From an uncultured Pseudomonadota bacterium (GTDB taxonomy: Bacteria > Pseudomonadota > Gammaproteobacteria > Burkholderiales > SG8-39), in NCBI GenBank assembly GCA_903895005.1, contig CAITSH010000124.1, positions 1 to 17,703 on the forward strand: 17,703 nucleotides of DNA. Reading direction: 5' to 3'. Positions 1-7,793 of this stretch are shown here, piece by piece. The position numbers were made by a program, and so were the translations under genes. How positions within the stretch are numbered: the stretch's first letter is position 1; each line of letters opens with the position of its first letter. Under the pieces are notes generated by a model, which was not told the DNA's origin, made no database searches, and worked only from the letters and a program-made list of their open reading frames with translations.

Positions 1-1
1 G

Positions 2-631
2 GCCGAGGTGGTGCGTCAATCGGTGGTGCGCGTGCGCGGCTTCGCCGATGTGCCCAAGGACCCGAAAAAGCCCAAGGGCGAAACCGAGGAAAAGGAAGTC
101 GGCGTGGGCTCGGGTGTGGTGATCCTGGAGAACGGCACTATCCTCACCAACCTGCACGTGGTCAACGGCATGAAAAAAATCATGCTGACCTTCTCGGACG
201 GCATGGAGTCCGAGGCGGTATTCGTCGCCGCACAGCCCGAAAACGACCTCGCCGTGATCAAGGCCAAGAACATCCCCGACGACCTGCCGCCCGCGACCAT
301 GGGCTCGACCGCCAAGCTGCGCCCCGGCGACGAGGTGGTCGCGGTGGGCTTTCCGTTTGGCATCGGACCGTCGGTGTCCGCCGGCGTAGTGTCGGGGCTC
401 AACCGCGGCTTCGAATCGCCCGAGGGCAAACGCACGCTAAGCGGCCTCATCCAGTTTGACGCCGCGGCCAACCCGGGCAATTCGGGCGGGCCGCTGGTGA
501 CCATGGATGGCGAAGTGGTGGGCATCGTCACCGCCATTCTCAACCCGACCAAGGCGCGCACCTTCATCGGCATCGGTTTTGCCGCCACCATAGAGAGTGC
601 GGGTATGGCCGTCGGCCTGCCGCCGTTTTGA
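2..631 (+). CDS. Trypsin-like serine protease (S1C/HtrA-like), 5' truncated by window
   Basis: The reading frame is open from the window edge, so the true start and any signal peptide lie upstream. Counting from the GTG at position 8, the catalytic triad is visible: His50 in TNLHVV, Asp80 in ENDLAVIK and Ser159 in GNSGGPL. The fold resembles DegP/DegQ/HtrA proteases that act on misfolded envelope proteins. Unlike those, it stops about 48 residues after the serine, leaving no room for a PDZ domain. A lysine/proline/glutamate-rich stretch (residues 16-30) precedes the protease core. The next gene, moxR-like, begins 36 bp downstream on the same strand, so the protease may be the first visible gene of that operon. 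The family is certain; substrate and location are inferred. Confidence 0.85.
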   Translation, partial: AEVVRQSVVRVRGFADVPKDPKKPKGETEEKEVGVGSGVVILENGTILTNLHVVNGMKKIMLTFSDGMESEAVFVAAQPENDLAVIKAKNIPDDLPPATMGSTAKLRPGDEVVAVGFPFGIGPSVSAGVVSGLNRGFESPEGKRTLSGLIQFDAAANPGNSGGPLVTMDGEVVGIVTAILNPTKARTFIGIGFAATIESAGMAVGLPPF

Positions 632-667
632 ATTCCACCGTACCCCGACATAAGGAACACCCAGCCC

Positions 668-1684
668 ATGGACCAGAATTTGAGCGGACGCAAGGAAGTG
701 GCCACCCTGATGGAGCAGATCCTTTATGAGGTGAAGCGCGTGGTGGTGGGGCAGGACCATTTTCTTGAGCGCGTGCTGGTTGCCATCCTTGCGCAGGGCC
801 ACCTGCTCGTTGAGGGCGTGCCCGGCCTTGCCAAGACACTCACCGTCAACACCCTCGCGCGCACCGTGCGCGGCTCGTTCAAGCGCATCCAGTTCACCCC
901 GGACCTCTTGCCCGCCGACCTCATCGGCACGCGCATGTACAACCAGAAGTCGGGCGAGTTCAGCACCGTGCTCGGGCCGGTGTTCTGCAACCTGTTGCTC
1001 GCCGATGAAATCAACCGCGCGCCGGCCAAGGTGCAAAGCGCGCTGCTTGAGGTCATGCAGGAGCGCCAGGTCACCATCGCCGGTGAGACGCACAAGGTGC
1101 CCGAGCCCTTTCTTGTCATGGCGACGCAAAATCCGATCGAGACTGAGGGTACCTATCCGTTGCCCGAGGCGCAGATCGACCGCTTCATGATGAAGGTGCT
1201 GATCGGCTACCCCAGCGAGGAAGAGGAGTTCGTCATTGTCGAACGTGTCACCGGCGTGGCGACCCAGGTGGCGTCGGTTGCGACGACCGACCAGCTCGCC
1301 GCCTTGCAGCGCGAATGCCGCAAGACCTATGTCGACCCCAGCCTGATCCAGTACGCCGTCAAGCTGGTGTCCGCGACGCGTAACCCGGAGCGTTTCGACC
1401 TTGCCGACATGTCGCGCTACATCCAGTTTGGCGCCAGCCCGCGCGCCACCATCAACCTCATTGAGGGCGGGCGCGCACTCGCCTTCCTGCGCGGCCGTGG
1501 TTATGTGCTGCCCGAGGATGTGACCGACCTGGTGCCCGACGTGCTGCGCCACCGCCTGGTGCTCTCGTATGAGGCCTTGTCCGATGCGCAGACCGCCGAC
1601 GCGCTGATCGCGCGCATCATGCAGGCGGTGCCGGTGCCGGACAAACCGCTCGCCACGCACGTGCAAACGGCGGCCGGTGCGTAA
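668..1684 (+). CDS. MoxR-family AAA+ ATPase
   Basis: The 338-residue protein has a Walker A motif GVPGLAKT (residues 50-57), a Walker B LLLADEI (109-115) and a sensor-1 MATQNP with Asn155, followed by the conserved PLPEAQIDRFMMK stretch. This is the usual length and motif set of MoxR ATPases, which act as chaperone-like ATPases helping to assemble or activate partner complexes, often with VWA-domain proteins. ATG at 668 is chosen because AAGGA lies 11 bases upstream and the family N-terminus matches. The stop overlaps the GTG start of the DUF58 gene by 8 bases, and the VWA gene follows directly, giving the classic MoxR-DUF58-VWA arrangement. The family is sure; the client of this complex is unknown. 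Confidence 0.95.
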   Translation: MDQNLSGRKEVATLMEQILYEVKRVVVGQDHFLERVLVAILAQGHLLVEGVPGLAKTLTVNTLARTVRGSFKRIQFTPDLLPADLIGTRMYNQKSGEFSTVLGPVFCNLLLADEINRAPAKVQSALLEVMQERQVTIAGETHKVPEPFLVMATQNPIETEGTYPLPEAQIDRFMMKVLIGYPSEEEEFVIVERVTGVATQVASVATTDQLAALQRECRKTYVDPSLIQYAVKLVSATRNPERFDLADMSRYIQFGASPRATINLIEGGRALAFLRGRGYVLPEDVTDLVPDVLRHRLVLSYEALSDAQTADALIARIMQAVPVPDKPLATHVQTAAGA

Positions 1685-2705
1685 TCCCTTTGCCGCCGTT
1701 GCCCAAAGGCTGCGCCGGCATCGCCTGCGCCGCGGCCAGGACGCGGCCAATGAGGCTGCGCCCGCCGGAACGGTTGCGCCCAGGCGCGTTGACGCCGAGC
1801 GCATCCTGCGCCGTCTTGAGTGGACGGTGATCCGACGCCTCGACGGCCTGTTGCAGGGGGACTACCGCACTCTGTTCCGCGGCTTTGGCATAGACCTCGC
1901 CGATTTGCGTGAATACCAGGCCCACGACGACGTGCGCTATATCGACTGGAATGTCACCGCGCGATTGCAGGTGCCGCACGTGCGCGAGTTCCAGGAAGAC
2001 CGCGAGATTGCCGTGTGGTTTTTGCTCGACCTTTCCGGATCCGTGGACTTCGGCTCCGGCGAGGTTGCCAAGCGCACGCTTTCGTCCGACTTTGTGACCG
2101 TGCTCGCGCGCCTGCTTACGCGCTATGGCAACCGGGTTGGCGCGGTGCTCTATTCCAACGGAACCGATGCGGTGATCCCGGCCAAGAGCGGTCGACGCCA
2201 TGTGCTGCACCTCCTCGACAGTATGCTGTCGCCGGCGCCTGACGCGACGACGCCGGGCAAGCAGACCAACCTGTCCGAGCTGTTTAAAAAAGCGCAACAG
2301 GTGGTCAAGCGCCGCTCGGTAATTTTTGTCGTCTCCGATTTCATCAGCGAACCGGGGTGGGAGCGCGGCCTCGCGCTGCTCGCGCGCCAGCACGAGGTCG
2401 TGGCGGTGCGCCTCTATGACCCGCTGGAGCAGGCGCTGCCCGAGTTGGGGATGATCGTGATGCAGGACGCCGAGACCGGCGAGCAGTTGTTCGTCGACAC
2501 CCACGACGGCGGCTTCCGCCGAAGGTTCGCGAAGCTCGCCACCGAGCGCGAAGAAAACCTGCGCTCGGCGCTGGCCGAAGCGGGCGTTGATTGCCTTGAG
2601 CTCGCGACCGACGACGGCGTGGCCGAGGCCTTGTTGCGTTTCACGCGCCTGCGCAAGCGCCGCAGCCAGCTCGCCGCCGGCGGCGGCATGCTGAAGGGAC
2701 GCTGA
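1677..2705 (+). CDS. DUF58 domain-containing protein (MoxR partner)
   Basis: The 342-residue protein carries the DUF58 signature DLREYQAHDDVRYIDWNVTA (residues 76-95) followed by a VWA-like stretch with DLSGS (118-122). DUF58 proteins are encoded beside MoxR ATPases and are thought to be part of the same complex; a biochemical activity is not established. No transmembrane segment is evident, so a cytoplasmic or membrane-peripheral location is likely. The start is GTG at 1677, inside the end of moxR (8-base overlap), and the stop shares one base with the ATG of the next gene (TGATG at 2703-2707). These overlaps indicate translational coupling of all three genes. The C-terminus is rich in Arg and Gly. 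Confidence 0.93.
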   Translation: MRNPFAAVAQRLRRHRLRRGQDAANEAAPAGTVAPRRVDAERILRRLEWTVIRRLDGLLQGDYRTLFRGFGIDLADLREYQAHDDVRYIDWNVTARLQVPHVREFQEDREIAVWFLLDLSGSVDFGSGEVAKRTLSSDFVTVLARLLTRYGNRVGAVLYSNGTDAVIPAKSGRRHVLHLLDSMLSPAPDATTPGKQTNLSELFKKAQQVVKRRSVIFVVSDFISEPGWERGLALLARQHEVVAVRLYDPLEQALPELGMIVMQDAETGEQLFVDTHDGGFRRRFAKLATEREENLRSALAEAGVDCLELATDDGVAEALLRFTRLRKRRSQLAAGGGMLKGR

Positions 2706-3778
2706 TGCCCGATCCGCGTTCCATCACGCTCGCGTGGCCCTTGATGCTGTGGCTGCTCGCGGCGCTGCCTCTGGTCGCGGCTTTTTACTGGTTCATGCTT
2801 GCGCGTCGCCGCCGCGGCGCGCTGCGCTATGCCAATCTTGTGCCCGCCGTTTACACCGAATCGAAATGGCGCCGCCACGTGCCGCCGGTGCTGTTGCTTC
2901 TGGCACTCGCATCGTTCATCTTTGCCATCGCGCGCCCTAGCGCGGTCGTGATGCTGCCCTCGCGCGTCGAGACGGTGATGCTGGCCATTGACGCTTCGGG
3001 CAGCATGCGCGCCACCGACGTAAAGCCCGACCGCATCAGCGCGGCGCAGGCGGCTGCCAAAACCTTTATCGAGGACCAGCCCGGCCATGTGCGCATCGGC
3101 GTGGTGGCGGTCGCCGGTGCGGCGGCGGTGGTACAGCCGCCGACCGAAAGCCGTGACGAACTTGCGCAGGCCATAGACCGCTTCCAGTTGCAGCGTGGCA
3201 CGGCGCTGGGCAGCGGAATGGTGATTTCGCTTGCCACGCTGTTGCCGCAGGGCGCGATCGACGTGGAAAAACTCATCAACCCGCAGGGGCCGCCGCAGCC
3301 GGCCGGGCGCGAACTGCCGGCTGCAAAGTCCGCCACCCCCGACAAGCCGGGCACCGATGCCAAGCCGGTCGCGCCGGGCTCAAACACCTCGGGTGCGATT
3401 GTGCTGCTCTCCGACGGTGTCAGCAACGTCGGTCCCGACCCGCTCAAGATGGCGCAGGTCGCGGCCGATCACGGGGTGCGCGTGTTCACCATTGGCGTGG
3501 GTACGACGGAGGGTGCGACGCTCACCACCAACGGATGGTCGATGCGCGTGCGTCTCGACGAGGACACGCTGAAAAAAGTCGCGTCCATCACCGGCGGCGA
3601 GTACTTTCGTGCCGGGACTGCGCCCGACCTGAAAAAAATCTACAAGGCCCTGAGTGCCAAGCTCGCCTTCGACAAGCACATCTCGACCGAGGTTACATCC
3701 TTGTTTGTCGCGCTGGGGGCGGTGTTTGCCATGACCGGGGCGCTGCTCTCGCTGCTCTGGTTCAACCGGATTTTCTAG
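2705..3778 (+). CDS. VWA-domain membrane protein (BatA/BatB-like)
   Basis: The 357-residue protein has two N-terminal hydrophobic segments (about residues 11-31 and 59-77), a von Willebrand factor A domain and a C-terminal membrane helix (about 331-352). The metal-ion-dependent adhesion site is complete: DASGS at 96-100, Thr166 and Asp237 in LLSDG. This is the topology of BatA/BatB-type proteins, with the VWA domain outside the inner membrane. A proline-, lysine- and alanine-rich insertion (about 188-229) interrupts the domain. The start overlaps the DUF58 stop by one base. It is the last gene of the protease/MoxR cluster and ends just before two intergenic hairpins. The role is inferred from context: a partner or sensor for the MoxR-DUF58 complex, perhaps in envelope stress. 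Confidence 0.92.
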   Translation: MPDPRSITLAWPLMLWLLAALPLVAAFYWFMLARRRRGALRYANLVPAVYTESKWRRHVPPVLLLLALASFIFAIARPSAVVMLPSRVETVMLAIDASGSMRATDVKPDRISAAQAAAKTFIEDQPGHVRIGVVAVAGAAAVVQPPTESRDELAQAIDRFQLQRGTALGSGMVISLATLLPQGAIDVEKLINPQGPPQPAGRELPAAKSATPDKPGTDAKPVAPGSNTSGAIVLLSDGVSNVGPDPLKMAQVAADHGVRVFTIGVGTTEGATLTTNGWSMRVRLDEDTLKKVASITGGEYFRAGTAPDLKKIYKALSAKLAFDKHISTEVTSLFVALGAVFAMTGALLSLLWFNRIF

Positions 3779-3787
3779 ATGCGTGCC

Positions 3788-3822
3788 CCCTCTCCCTTGA
3801 CGGGAGAGGGTTGGGGAGAGGG
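3788..3822. repeat. Proteobacterial intergenic hairpin repeat
   Basis: CCCTCTCCC (3788-3796) and GGGAGAGGG (3802-3810) form a perfect 9-bp stem with a 5-base loop. A second copy of the right arm (3813-3822) could pair with the left arm instead. This pattern is a widespread intergenic repeat in Proteobacteria. Its chance translations (PLPNPLPSRERG in one direction, LTGEGWGEGE in the other) often appear as false proteins. It lies between two convergent genes and may act as a bidirectional transcript end, though there is no clear T-tract. Confidence 0.8.
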
Positions 3823-3840
3823 TGAATGGTGGATAGCGCG

Positions 3841-3888
3841 ATTCTGCGTATCCCCTTCCGGTTGCTGCCCCAGAAGGGCGCGCAGAAT
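3841..3888. terminator. Second hairpin in convergent spacer
   Basis: ATTCTGCG (3841-3848) pairs with CGCAGAAT (3881-3888), and inside it CCCTTC (3853-3858) pairs with GAAGGG (3873-3878), with a small internal loop between the two stems. It sits between the stops of the VWA gene and the RIO kinase gene. No run of T follows, so a role as intrinsic terminator is only possible; it could equally be a processed repeat element. Confidence 0.5.
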
Positions 3889-3900
3889 TCCGTGGCAGTA

Positions 3901-4776
3901 TCAGCCTTCTGCCGCGCGGTACATCTGGCGCCGCTCCTCGTCCTTGACCACATCCTCGATTTCACGCAGCACGCCGCCCACGTCCACGGGCTTGTCATCG
4001 CGCGCGAAGCGCCCGGTAAGCGCAACCTCGGGCGTGAGTTTGCCAGCCTCGAACAGCGACCAGATTTCAAGACCGTATTCAGTGGTGAGCAACTCGGGCG
4101 CGAACTGGCCGAAGTAAGTGGCGAGGTTGGCGACATCGCGCTCGAGCATCGCCTTGGCGCTGTTGTTGCCGGCGGCGTTCACCGCCTGAGGCAGGTCAAT
4201 GATGACCGGGCCGTCGGCGGCGACGAGCACATTGAACTCCGAGAGGTCGCCGTGGACGATGCCGGCGCACAGCATGCGCACCACCTGGTTGATCAGGAAG
4301 CCGTGGAATTGGACCGCCTGTCCCGGCTCGAGCGCAACGTCGTTAAGGCGCGGTGCGGCATTGCCCCCGGCATCGGTGACAAGCTCCATCAGCAGCACGC
4401 CCTCAAGGAAATTATAGGGCTGGGGCACGCGCACGCCGGCGCGCGCGAGCTGGTGCAGTGCGTCGACCTCTGCGCTTTGCCACGCCGCTTCCTGTTCCTT
4501 GCGGCCGTAGCGCGTGCCCTTTTCCATGGCGCGGGCGCGGCGGCTGTTCTTGACCTTGCGTCCCTCGGTGTAACTCACCGCCTGGCGAAAGGCGCGCTTG
4601 TCGGCTTCCTTGTAGACCTTGGCGCAGCGCACGTCATCGCCACAGCGCACGACATAGACTATGGCTTCCTTGCCGCTCATCAACTGGCGCACGACCTCGT
4701 CGACGAGGCCTTCCTCGACAAGGGGAATCAGTCGCTTGGGAGTTTTGATGGAAGCCGATCTGCGCCGCGGGCGCAA
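3901..4776 (-). CDS. RIO-family serine protein kinase (PA4780-like)
   Basis: The 291-residue protein has a nucleotide-binding stretch MSGKEAIVYVV, a lysine in AKVYK (Lys53), the RIO catalytic loop HGDLSEFN (residues 175-182; Asp177, Asn182) and the metal-binding IDLPQ (Asp194). These are hallmarks of atypical RIO1-type kinases; the bacterial PA4780 group begins near residues 10-15 here (IKTPKR). No ATG lies upstream of that conserved N-terminus. The TTG at 4776 is the first possible start after an in-frame stop, with only a weak CAGG before it, so the exact start is uncertain. The protein is cytoplasmic and its substrate is not known. The ankyrin-protein gene lies 86 bp upstream on the same strand, so readthrough is possible. 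Confidence 0.88.
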   Translation of the reverse strand: MRPRRRSASIKTPKRLIPLVEEGLVDEVVRQLMSGKEAIVYVVRCGDDVRCAKVYKEADKRAFRQAVSYTEGRKVKNSRRARAMEKGTRYGRKEQEAAWQSAEVDALHQLARAGVRVPQPYNFLEGVLLMELVTDAGGNAAPRLNDVALEPGQAVQFHGFLINQVVRMLCAGIVHGDLSEFNVLVAADGPVIIDLPQAVNAAGNNSAKAMLERDVANLATYFGQFAPELLTTEYGLEIWSLFEAGKLTPEVALTGRFARDDKPVDVGGVLREIEDVVKDEERRQMYRAAEG

Positions 4777-4817
4777 CGAACCTGAGGGTCAGGAAATGGA
4801 TGGGAAGAAGCACGTGG

Positions 4818-4823
4818 ATTCTA
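4818..4823 (-). promoter_or_regulatory. Possible -10 element for the RIO kinase gene
   Basis: Read on the minus strand this is TAGAAT, one base from the sigma-70 consensus, about 40 bases before the TTG start. No convincing -35 element is seen at 17 bases upstream, so this is a weak call. Confidence 0.25.
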
Positions 4824-4862
4824 CGCTATCGCGCCGGCGGCTTCCGTGCCGGCACGCCGGTG

Positions 4863-6083
4863 TCAGCGGGGCGCGGCTTTTGCCGCCGGGCGCGTGGCGG
4901 TGATGCGCAGCACCGCGTCCTCGGGCGCATCAAGGTCGGGCTTGGCGCGCTTTGCGCGCAGTGACGCGATGCGCCGGTCCAGCCGGTCGACAGCTTCGCT
5001 CATGCCGCGTGAGGCGAGGTTGTTGCGCATGGCAAGCAGCGCATCGATTTGCCCGGGCTCGGGGCCGGTCGCTGTTGCTGCCAACGATGGGGCCGGGATC
5101 GCCGGCCGCTGCGCTTGCAGGTGGGCGCGATCCTGCGCCGCACGCAACTCGACGATGCGTTTGTCTATTTTTTCCACCGATGCGGTCATGCCGCGCGCCG
5201 CCAGCGTGGTGCGCACATTGGCGAGGTCGTCTATTTGCGATTGCAGTGGCTGACGCGTCGAGACCGGCGGCGGGGGCGGCGGGTTGCCCGCGGCCACCGC
5301 CTGCGCCGCAAGCGCCTGCATGGCCTGGCCCTGCGAGGCGGTGACCGAGCGCATCACCTCGCCCCAATACGCTTGCGGCAGTTCGGCCGCCTCGTCGTAG
5401 GATTTTCTATCCGCAACGATGCGTGCGATCGCCGGGTGCTTGTACTTGAAGGCCCATTCGAGCGCGCCGTCGCCGTTTTCGTTGCGTGCCGAGGTGTCTG
5501 CACCGCCCGCGATGAGACGCCGTGCGAGTTGCTCGTGGCCCTCGAATACGGCCATCATCAGCACGCTCGATCCGTTGGTGCTGCGCGCGTTGATGTTGGC
5601 GCCCTGTTCTATGAGGTAGGCGGCGACTTCTTCATGGCCGGCGAACACGGCGTAGTGCAGCGCCGTCCATTTCATCGGTTCGCGGTTTATTTTTGCGCCG
5701 CGCGCGACCAGCCACTTCACCGCGTCGAGCTTGCCGCGCCATGCTGCGTGCATCAGCGCCTGTTCGTCGGCGTTGTTGGTCTTGTCGAGTTTTGCGCCGC
5801 GATCGGCGAACAACTGCATCAGCGGGATGTTGCCGTTGGTGGCGGCGATCATCAGGCCGGTGCCGATGCGATCGGCGGTGAAGTCAGGGTCCAGGCCGGC
5901 CTCAAGCCAGGCGCGCGCGCTGTCGATGTCCCCGAGTTCCATGCGCGCGCCGAATCGCGCCGCATCGGGCAGGCCGCCGCCAAACAGGTTGAGCCCGAAT
6001 AGCTGCGCCTGCACCGCGCCGGTGCAGCACAGCGCGAACAGCAGTGCGATCAGCCGCATGGATTCTGTCGTGGACGTACGCAT
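4863..6083 (-). CDS. Secreted ankyrin-repeat protein with duplicated C-terminal motif
   Basis: ATG at 6083 is preferred because GGGGA lies a suitable distance upstream; it gives 406 residues. A later ATG at 6059 (residue 9) is possible. Residues 9-26 form a signal peptide ending AVQA, so the protein is probably periplasmic. Residues 40-225 contain about five ankyrin repeats (for example TALHYAVFAGHEEVAAYLIEQ, with GANINAR after it), a protein-binding fold. After a PPPPPP linker (268-273), a 33-residue helical motif occurs twice, at 283-315 and 345-377, with 17 of 33 residues identical (shared pattern QID-L---R--LA-RGM). I do not know a named domain for this motif. The DUF4399 gene ends 43 bp upstream on the same strand, so the two are probably co-transcribed. 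Function is unknown. Confidence 0.88.
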   Translation of the reverse strand: MRTSTTESMRLIALLFALCCTGAVQAQLFGLNLFGGGLPDAARFGARMELGDIDSARAWLEAGLDPDFTADRIGTGLMIAATNGNIPLMQLFADRGAKLDKTNNADEQALMHAAWRGKLDAVKWLVARGAKINREPMKWTALHYAVFAGHEEVAAYLIEQGANINARSTNGSSVLMMAVFEGHEQLARRLIAGGADTSARNENGDGALEWAFKYKHPAIARIVADRKSYDEAAELPQAYWGEVMRSVTASQGQAMQALAAQAVAAGNPPPPPPVSTRQPLQSQIDDLANVRTTLAARGMTASVEKIDKRIVELRAAQDRAHLQAQRPAIPAPSLAATATGPEPGQIDALLAMRNNLASRGMSEAVDRLDRRIASLRAKRAKPDLDAPEDAVLRITATRPAAKAAPR

Positions 6084-6126
6084 GTGAATTTTCCCCGCAT
6101 GAGCCGACATGGCCGGCCGCGCGGGC

Positions 6127-6777
6127 CTATTTCTTGGCCGCGGTAGCGGGAGCTTTTGCCGCCTTGCCGGCGTCACCCTTCTTGTCGTCTTCGCGCGGCG
6201 GCGCGCTGGTGACCTCGATGGTGATCTGGTTGCTGGCGAGGTAGTAGGGCACGTGGGTGTGGTCGGCGAACAAGAGGCGCAGCGTGTGCTTTCCCACCGG
6301 CAGGTCAAGCACGGCCTCGGTCTCGCCGCCGCCGAAGTGCTTGTACTTCTGGTTCTTGTACTCGCCGGGCTTGTCGAAGGGAATGGGTGCGCGAATGTCC
6401 ACCGGCATGGGGGTGTCGATCAGGATGTGGTGGTGGCCGGTGCCCTCCTGAGGGCCGGCCTTGACCGGCGAGATGCCCATTCCCGATACGGCGAAGGCGA
6501 CGCGAAAGGGCGACTTCACCTTGTCGCCGTCCTTGATATTCGTGAAGTAAGCGAGTTTCTCGCCGGGCTTGAAGGGTCGGGTCCGATCGAGCGCTGATTC
6601 GTTGCCGATGATGGCCTCGAGCGGAACCGCGGTGGGCGCGGGGGCTGCGGCCTTGGCGGCTGCAGCCGGAGCGGCCTTGATCGCTGAGGCCTTGTCGGCG
6701 GCCTGCGCAAGTGCGCCTCCGGTCGTCAGGGCGAGGTGAAGCGCTGCGATGGCGACGAGCGGGGTACGGATGTGCAT
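6127..6777 (-). CDS. Secreted DUF4399 domain protein
   Basis: The 216-residue protein starts at ATG 6777, chosen because AGGAGAGG lies just upstream and because residues 1-25 form a signal peptide (cleavage near GALAQA). An Ala/Pro/Lys-rich linker follows. The DUF4399 core runs from about residue 75 to 200, with the hallmarks EGTGHHHILID (111-121), HFGGGETE (147-154) and PVGKHTLRLLFADHTHVPY. The fold is predicted to be beta-rich and periplasmic; the histidine clusters suggest metal binding, but no activity is established for the family. The C-terminus is a low-complexity Lys/Ala tail. It lies between the amidase and ankyrin-protein genes on the same strand. Confidence 0.9.
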   Translation of the reverse strand: MHIRTPLVAIAALHLALTTGGALAQAADKASAIKAAPAAAAKAAAPAPTAVPLEAIIGNESALDRTRPFKPGEKLAYFTNIKDGDKVKSPFRVAFAVSGMGISPVKAGPQEGTGHHHILIDTPMPVDIRAPIPFDKPGEYKNQKYKHFGGGETEAVLDLPVGKHTLRLLFADHTHVPYYLASNQITIEVTSAPPREDDKKGDAGKAAKAPATAAKK

Positions 6778-6858
6778 GACGGGCCTCTCCTGGGTGGTGT
6801 TACGAACCTTGGGCATCGGACGGTTTTCAATACCGGCCTTGCCGAAGAGGCATCTTAC

Positions 6859-6896
6859 CGCGCCGCCGCTGCTGTGGTTACGCCGGCGGCGGCGCG
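6859..6896 (-). terminator. GC-rich hairpin after the AmiD-like gene
   Basis: CGCGCCGCCGC (6859-6869) and GCGGCGGCGCG (6886-6896) form a perfect 11-bp stem with a 16-base loop, about 40 bases past the amidase stop and 80 bases before the DUF4399 start. There is no T-tract, so it may slow or process the transcript rather than end it. Confidence 0.4.
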
Positions 6897-6937
6897 CGGC
6901 TTGCCAGATGCTCAACCGGCGCAATCTCGGCGCTTGC

Positions 6938-7744
6938 TTACTGGCGCTTTCGTTCTGCCAGGCATTGGAGCACCGCCAGCTCGGCCGAAGTGAGACCCGT
7001 GGTTGCGGCGCTTCGGTGCGCCTGGCCGTCGTTGGAGAAATGCCGGCGAAAGGCGCTGATCGCGGCGGGCAGGTCGGCCACGTCATAGCCAAATGCCTGC
7101 AGCAGCGTGACGCCGTCGGTGGAGGGCTGACCTTGCGACGCCGGCAGCGACGCCGGCAGCGACGACGACATCGACAGCGGCGCGGCCGGCGGTTCGCACC
7201 ACAGCCCGAAGCCGCGCGCGGCCAGACGCCGCCACGGGAAAAGGTGGCTGGGATCGACCTTGCGTCGCGGTGCGACGTCGCCATGGCCGAGGAAATTCGC
7301 CGCCGGAATTTTGTAGCGCTCGCGCAGATCGGCGAGCAGCGCAATAAGCATGTTGATCTGTGCCTCGGCGAAGGGCTCATCGCCGTTGTTGTCGAGCTCA
7401 ATGCCGATGGAGGCCGAGTTGATGTCGCTGTTGCCGCCCCAGGACGACGCGCCGGCATGCCATGCGCGCAACTTTTCATCGACAAGCTGGTAGATACGAC
7501 CGTCGCGGCCGATCAGGTAGTGGGCGCTGACCTCGCTGTCGCGTCCGGTCAGCGTGGTGAGGGCTCGTTCGGCGGTGTCGTTGGTGGTGTGGTGCAGGAT
7601 GACAAAGTCAGGTCGCCGCTCGCCGAAGCTCGGCGATGGCACCCATTCGACCGGCAGGCTGGTGCGCACGGGCGCCGGCGCGCATGCGCCAAGCGTGACA
7701 CAGAGCATGAGCGCGCGTATCGCCGGCGACCACGGTCGCATCAT
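6938..7744 (-). CDS. amiD: N-acetylmuramoyl-L-alanine amidase, AmiD-like lipoprotein
   Basis: The start at ATG 7744 (a second ATG follows at once) gives 268 residues and a lipoprotein signal with lipobox LGAC (Cys21); a GTG at 7804 would put 20 non-signal residues before it and overlap the rhodanese stop. The Amidase_2 domain (about 45-175) has the zinc ligands His51 in ILHHTTN, His154 in LGHGDVAP and Asp164 in RKVDP, plus Glu116 in IGIEL. These are the AmpD/AmiD residues that cut the lactyl-alanine amide bond between muramic acid and the stem peptide. The C-terminal region (211-240, LLQAFGYDV then FRRHF) resembles AmiD's peptidoglycan-binding-like helices. A 12-bp tandem repeat lies in the linker. 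It likely acts on cell-wall fragments from the outer membrane. Confidence 0.9.
   Translation of the reverse strand: MMRPWSPAIRALMLCVTLGACAPAPVRTSLPVEWVPSPSFGERRPDFVILHHTTNDTAERALTTLTGRDSEVSAHYLIGRDGRIYQLVDEKLRAWHAGASSWGGNSDINSASIGIELDNNGDEPFAEAQINMLIALLADLRERYKIPAANFLGHGDVAPRRKVDPSHLFPWRRLAARGFGLWCEPPAAPLSMSSSLPASLPASQGQPSTDGVTLLQAFGYDVADLPAAISAFRRHFSNDGQAHRSAATTGLTSAELAVLQCLAERKRQ
7135..7170. repeat. 12-bp tandem repeat in the AmiD-like linker
   Basis: The unit GCGACGCCGGCA occurs at 7135-7146 and again at 7147-7158, with a degenerate third unit up to 7170. On the minus strand it encodes LPASLPAS between the catalytic and C-terminal domains, so copy number changes would lengthen the linker in frame. 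Confidence 0.7.
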
Positions 7745-7751
7745 GGTAATG

Positions 7752-7785
7752 GGCTGGAAACCCAATATTGGCGAGGGTTCCGGGG
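7752..7785 (+). repeat. Dispersed 34-bp intergenic repeat, copy A
   Basis: This is the most divergent of four copies: 21 of 34 bases match copy D and 23 of 34 match copy B. It keeps the start GGCTGGAAA and the core TTGGCGAGGGTTCC. GGAAACCC and GGGTTCC can pair with one bulge. It fills the 49-bp gap between the rhodanese and amidase genes, just before the amidase start. Confidence 0.5.
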
Positions 7786-7793
7786 CAACCGCC

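Noticed and set aside
437..1804. 455-residue open frame on the minus strand
   Set aside because: It covers the MoxR gene in antisense and has no recognisable domain.
3779..4117. Plus-strand frame starting just after the VWA gene
   Set aside because: Its beginning translates the intergenic repeat (LTGEGWGEGE) and the rest is antisense to the RIO kinase.
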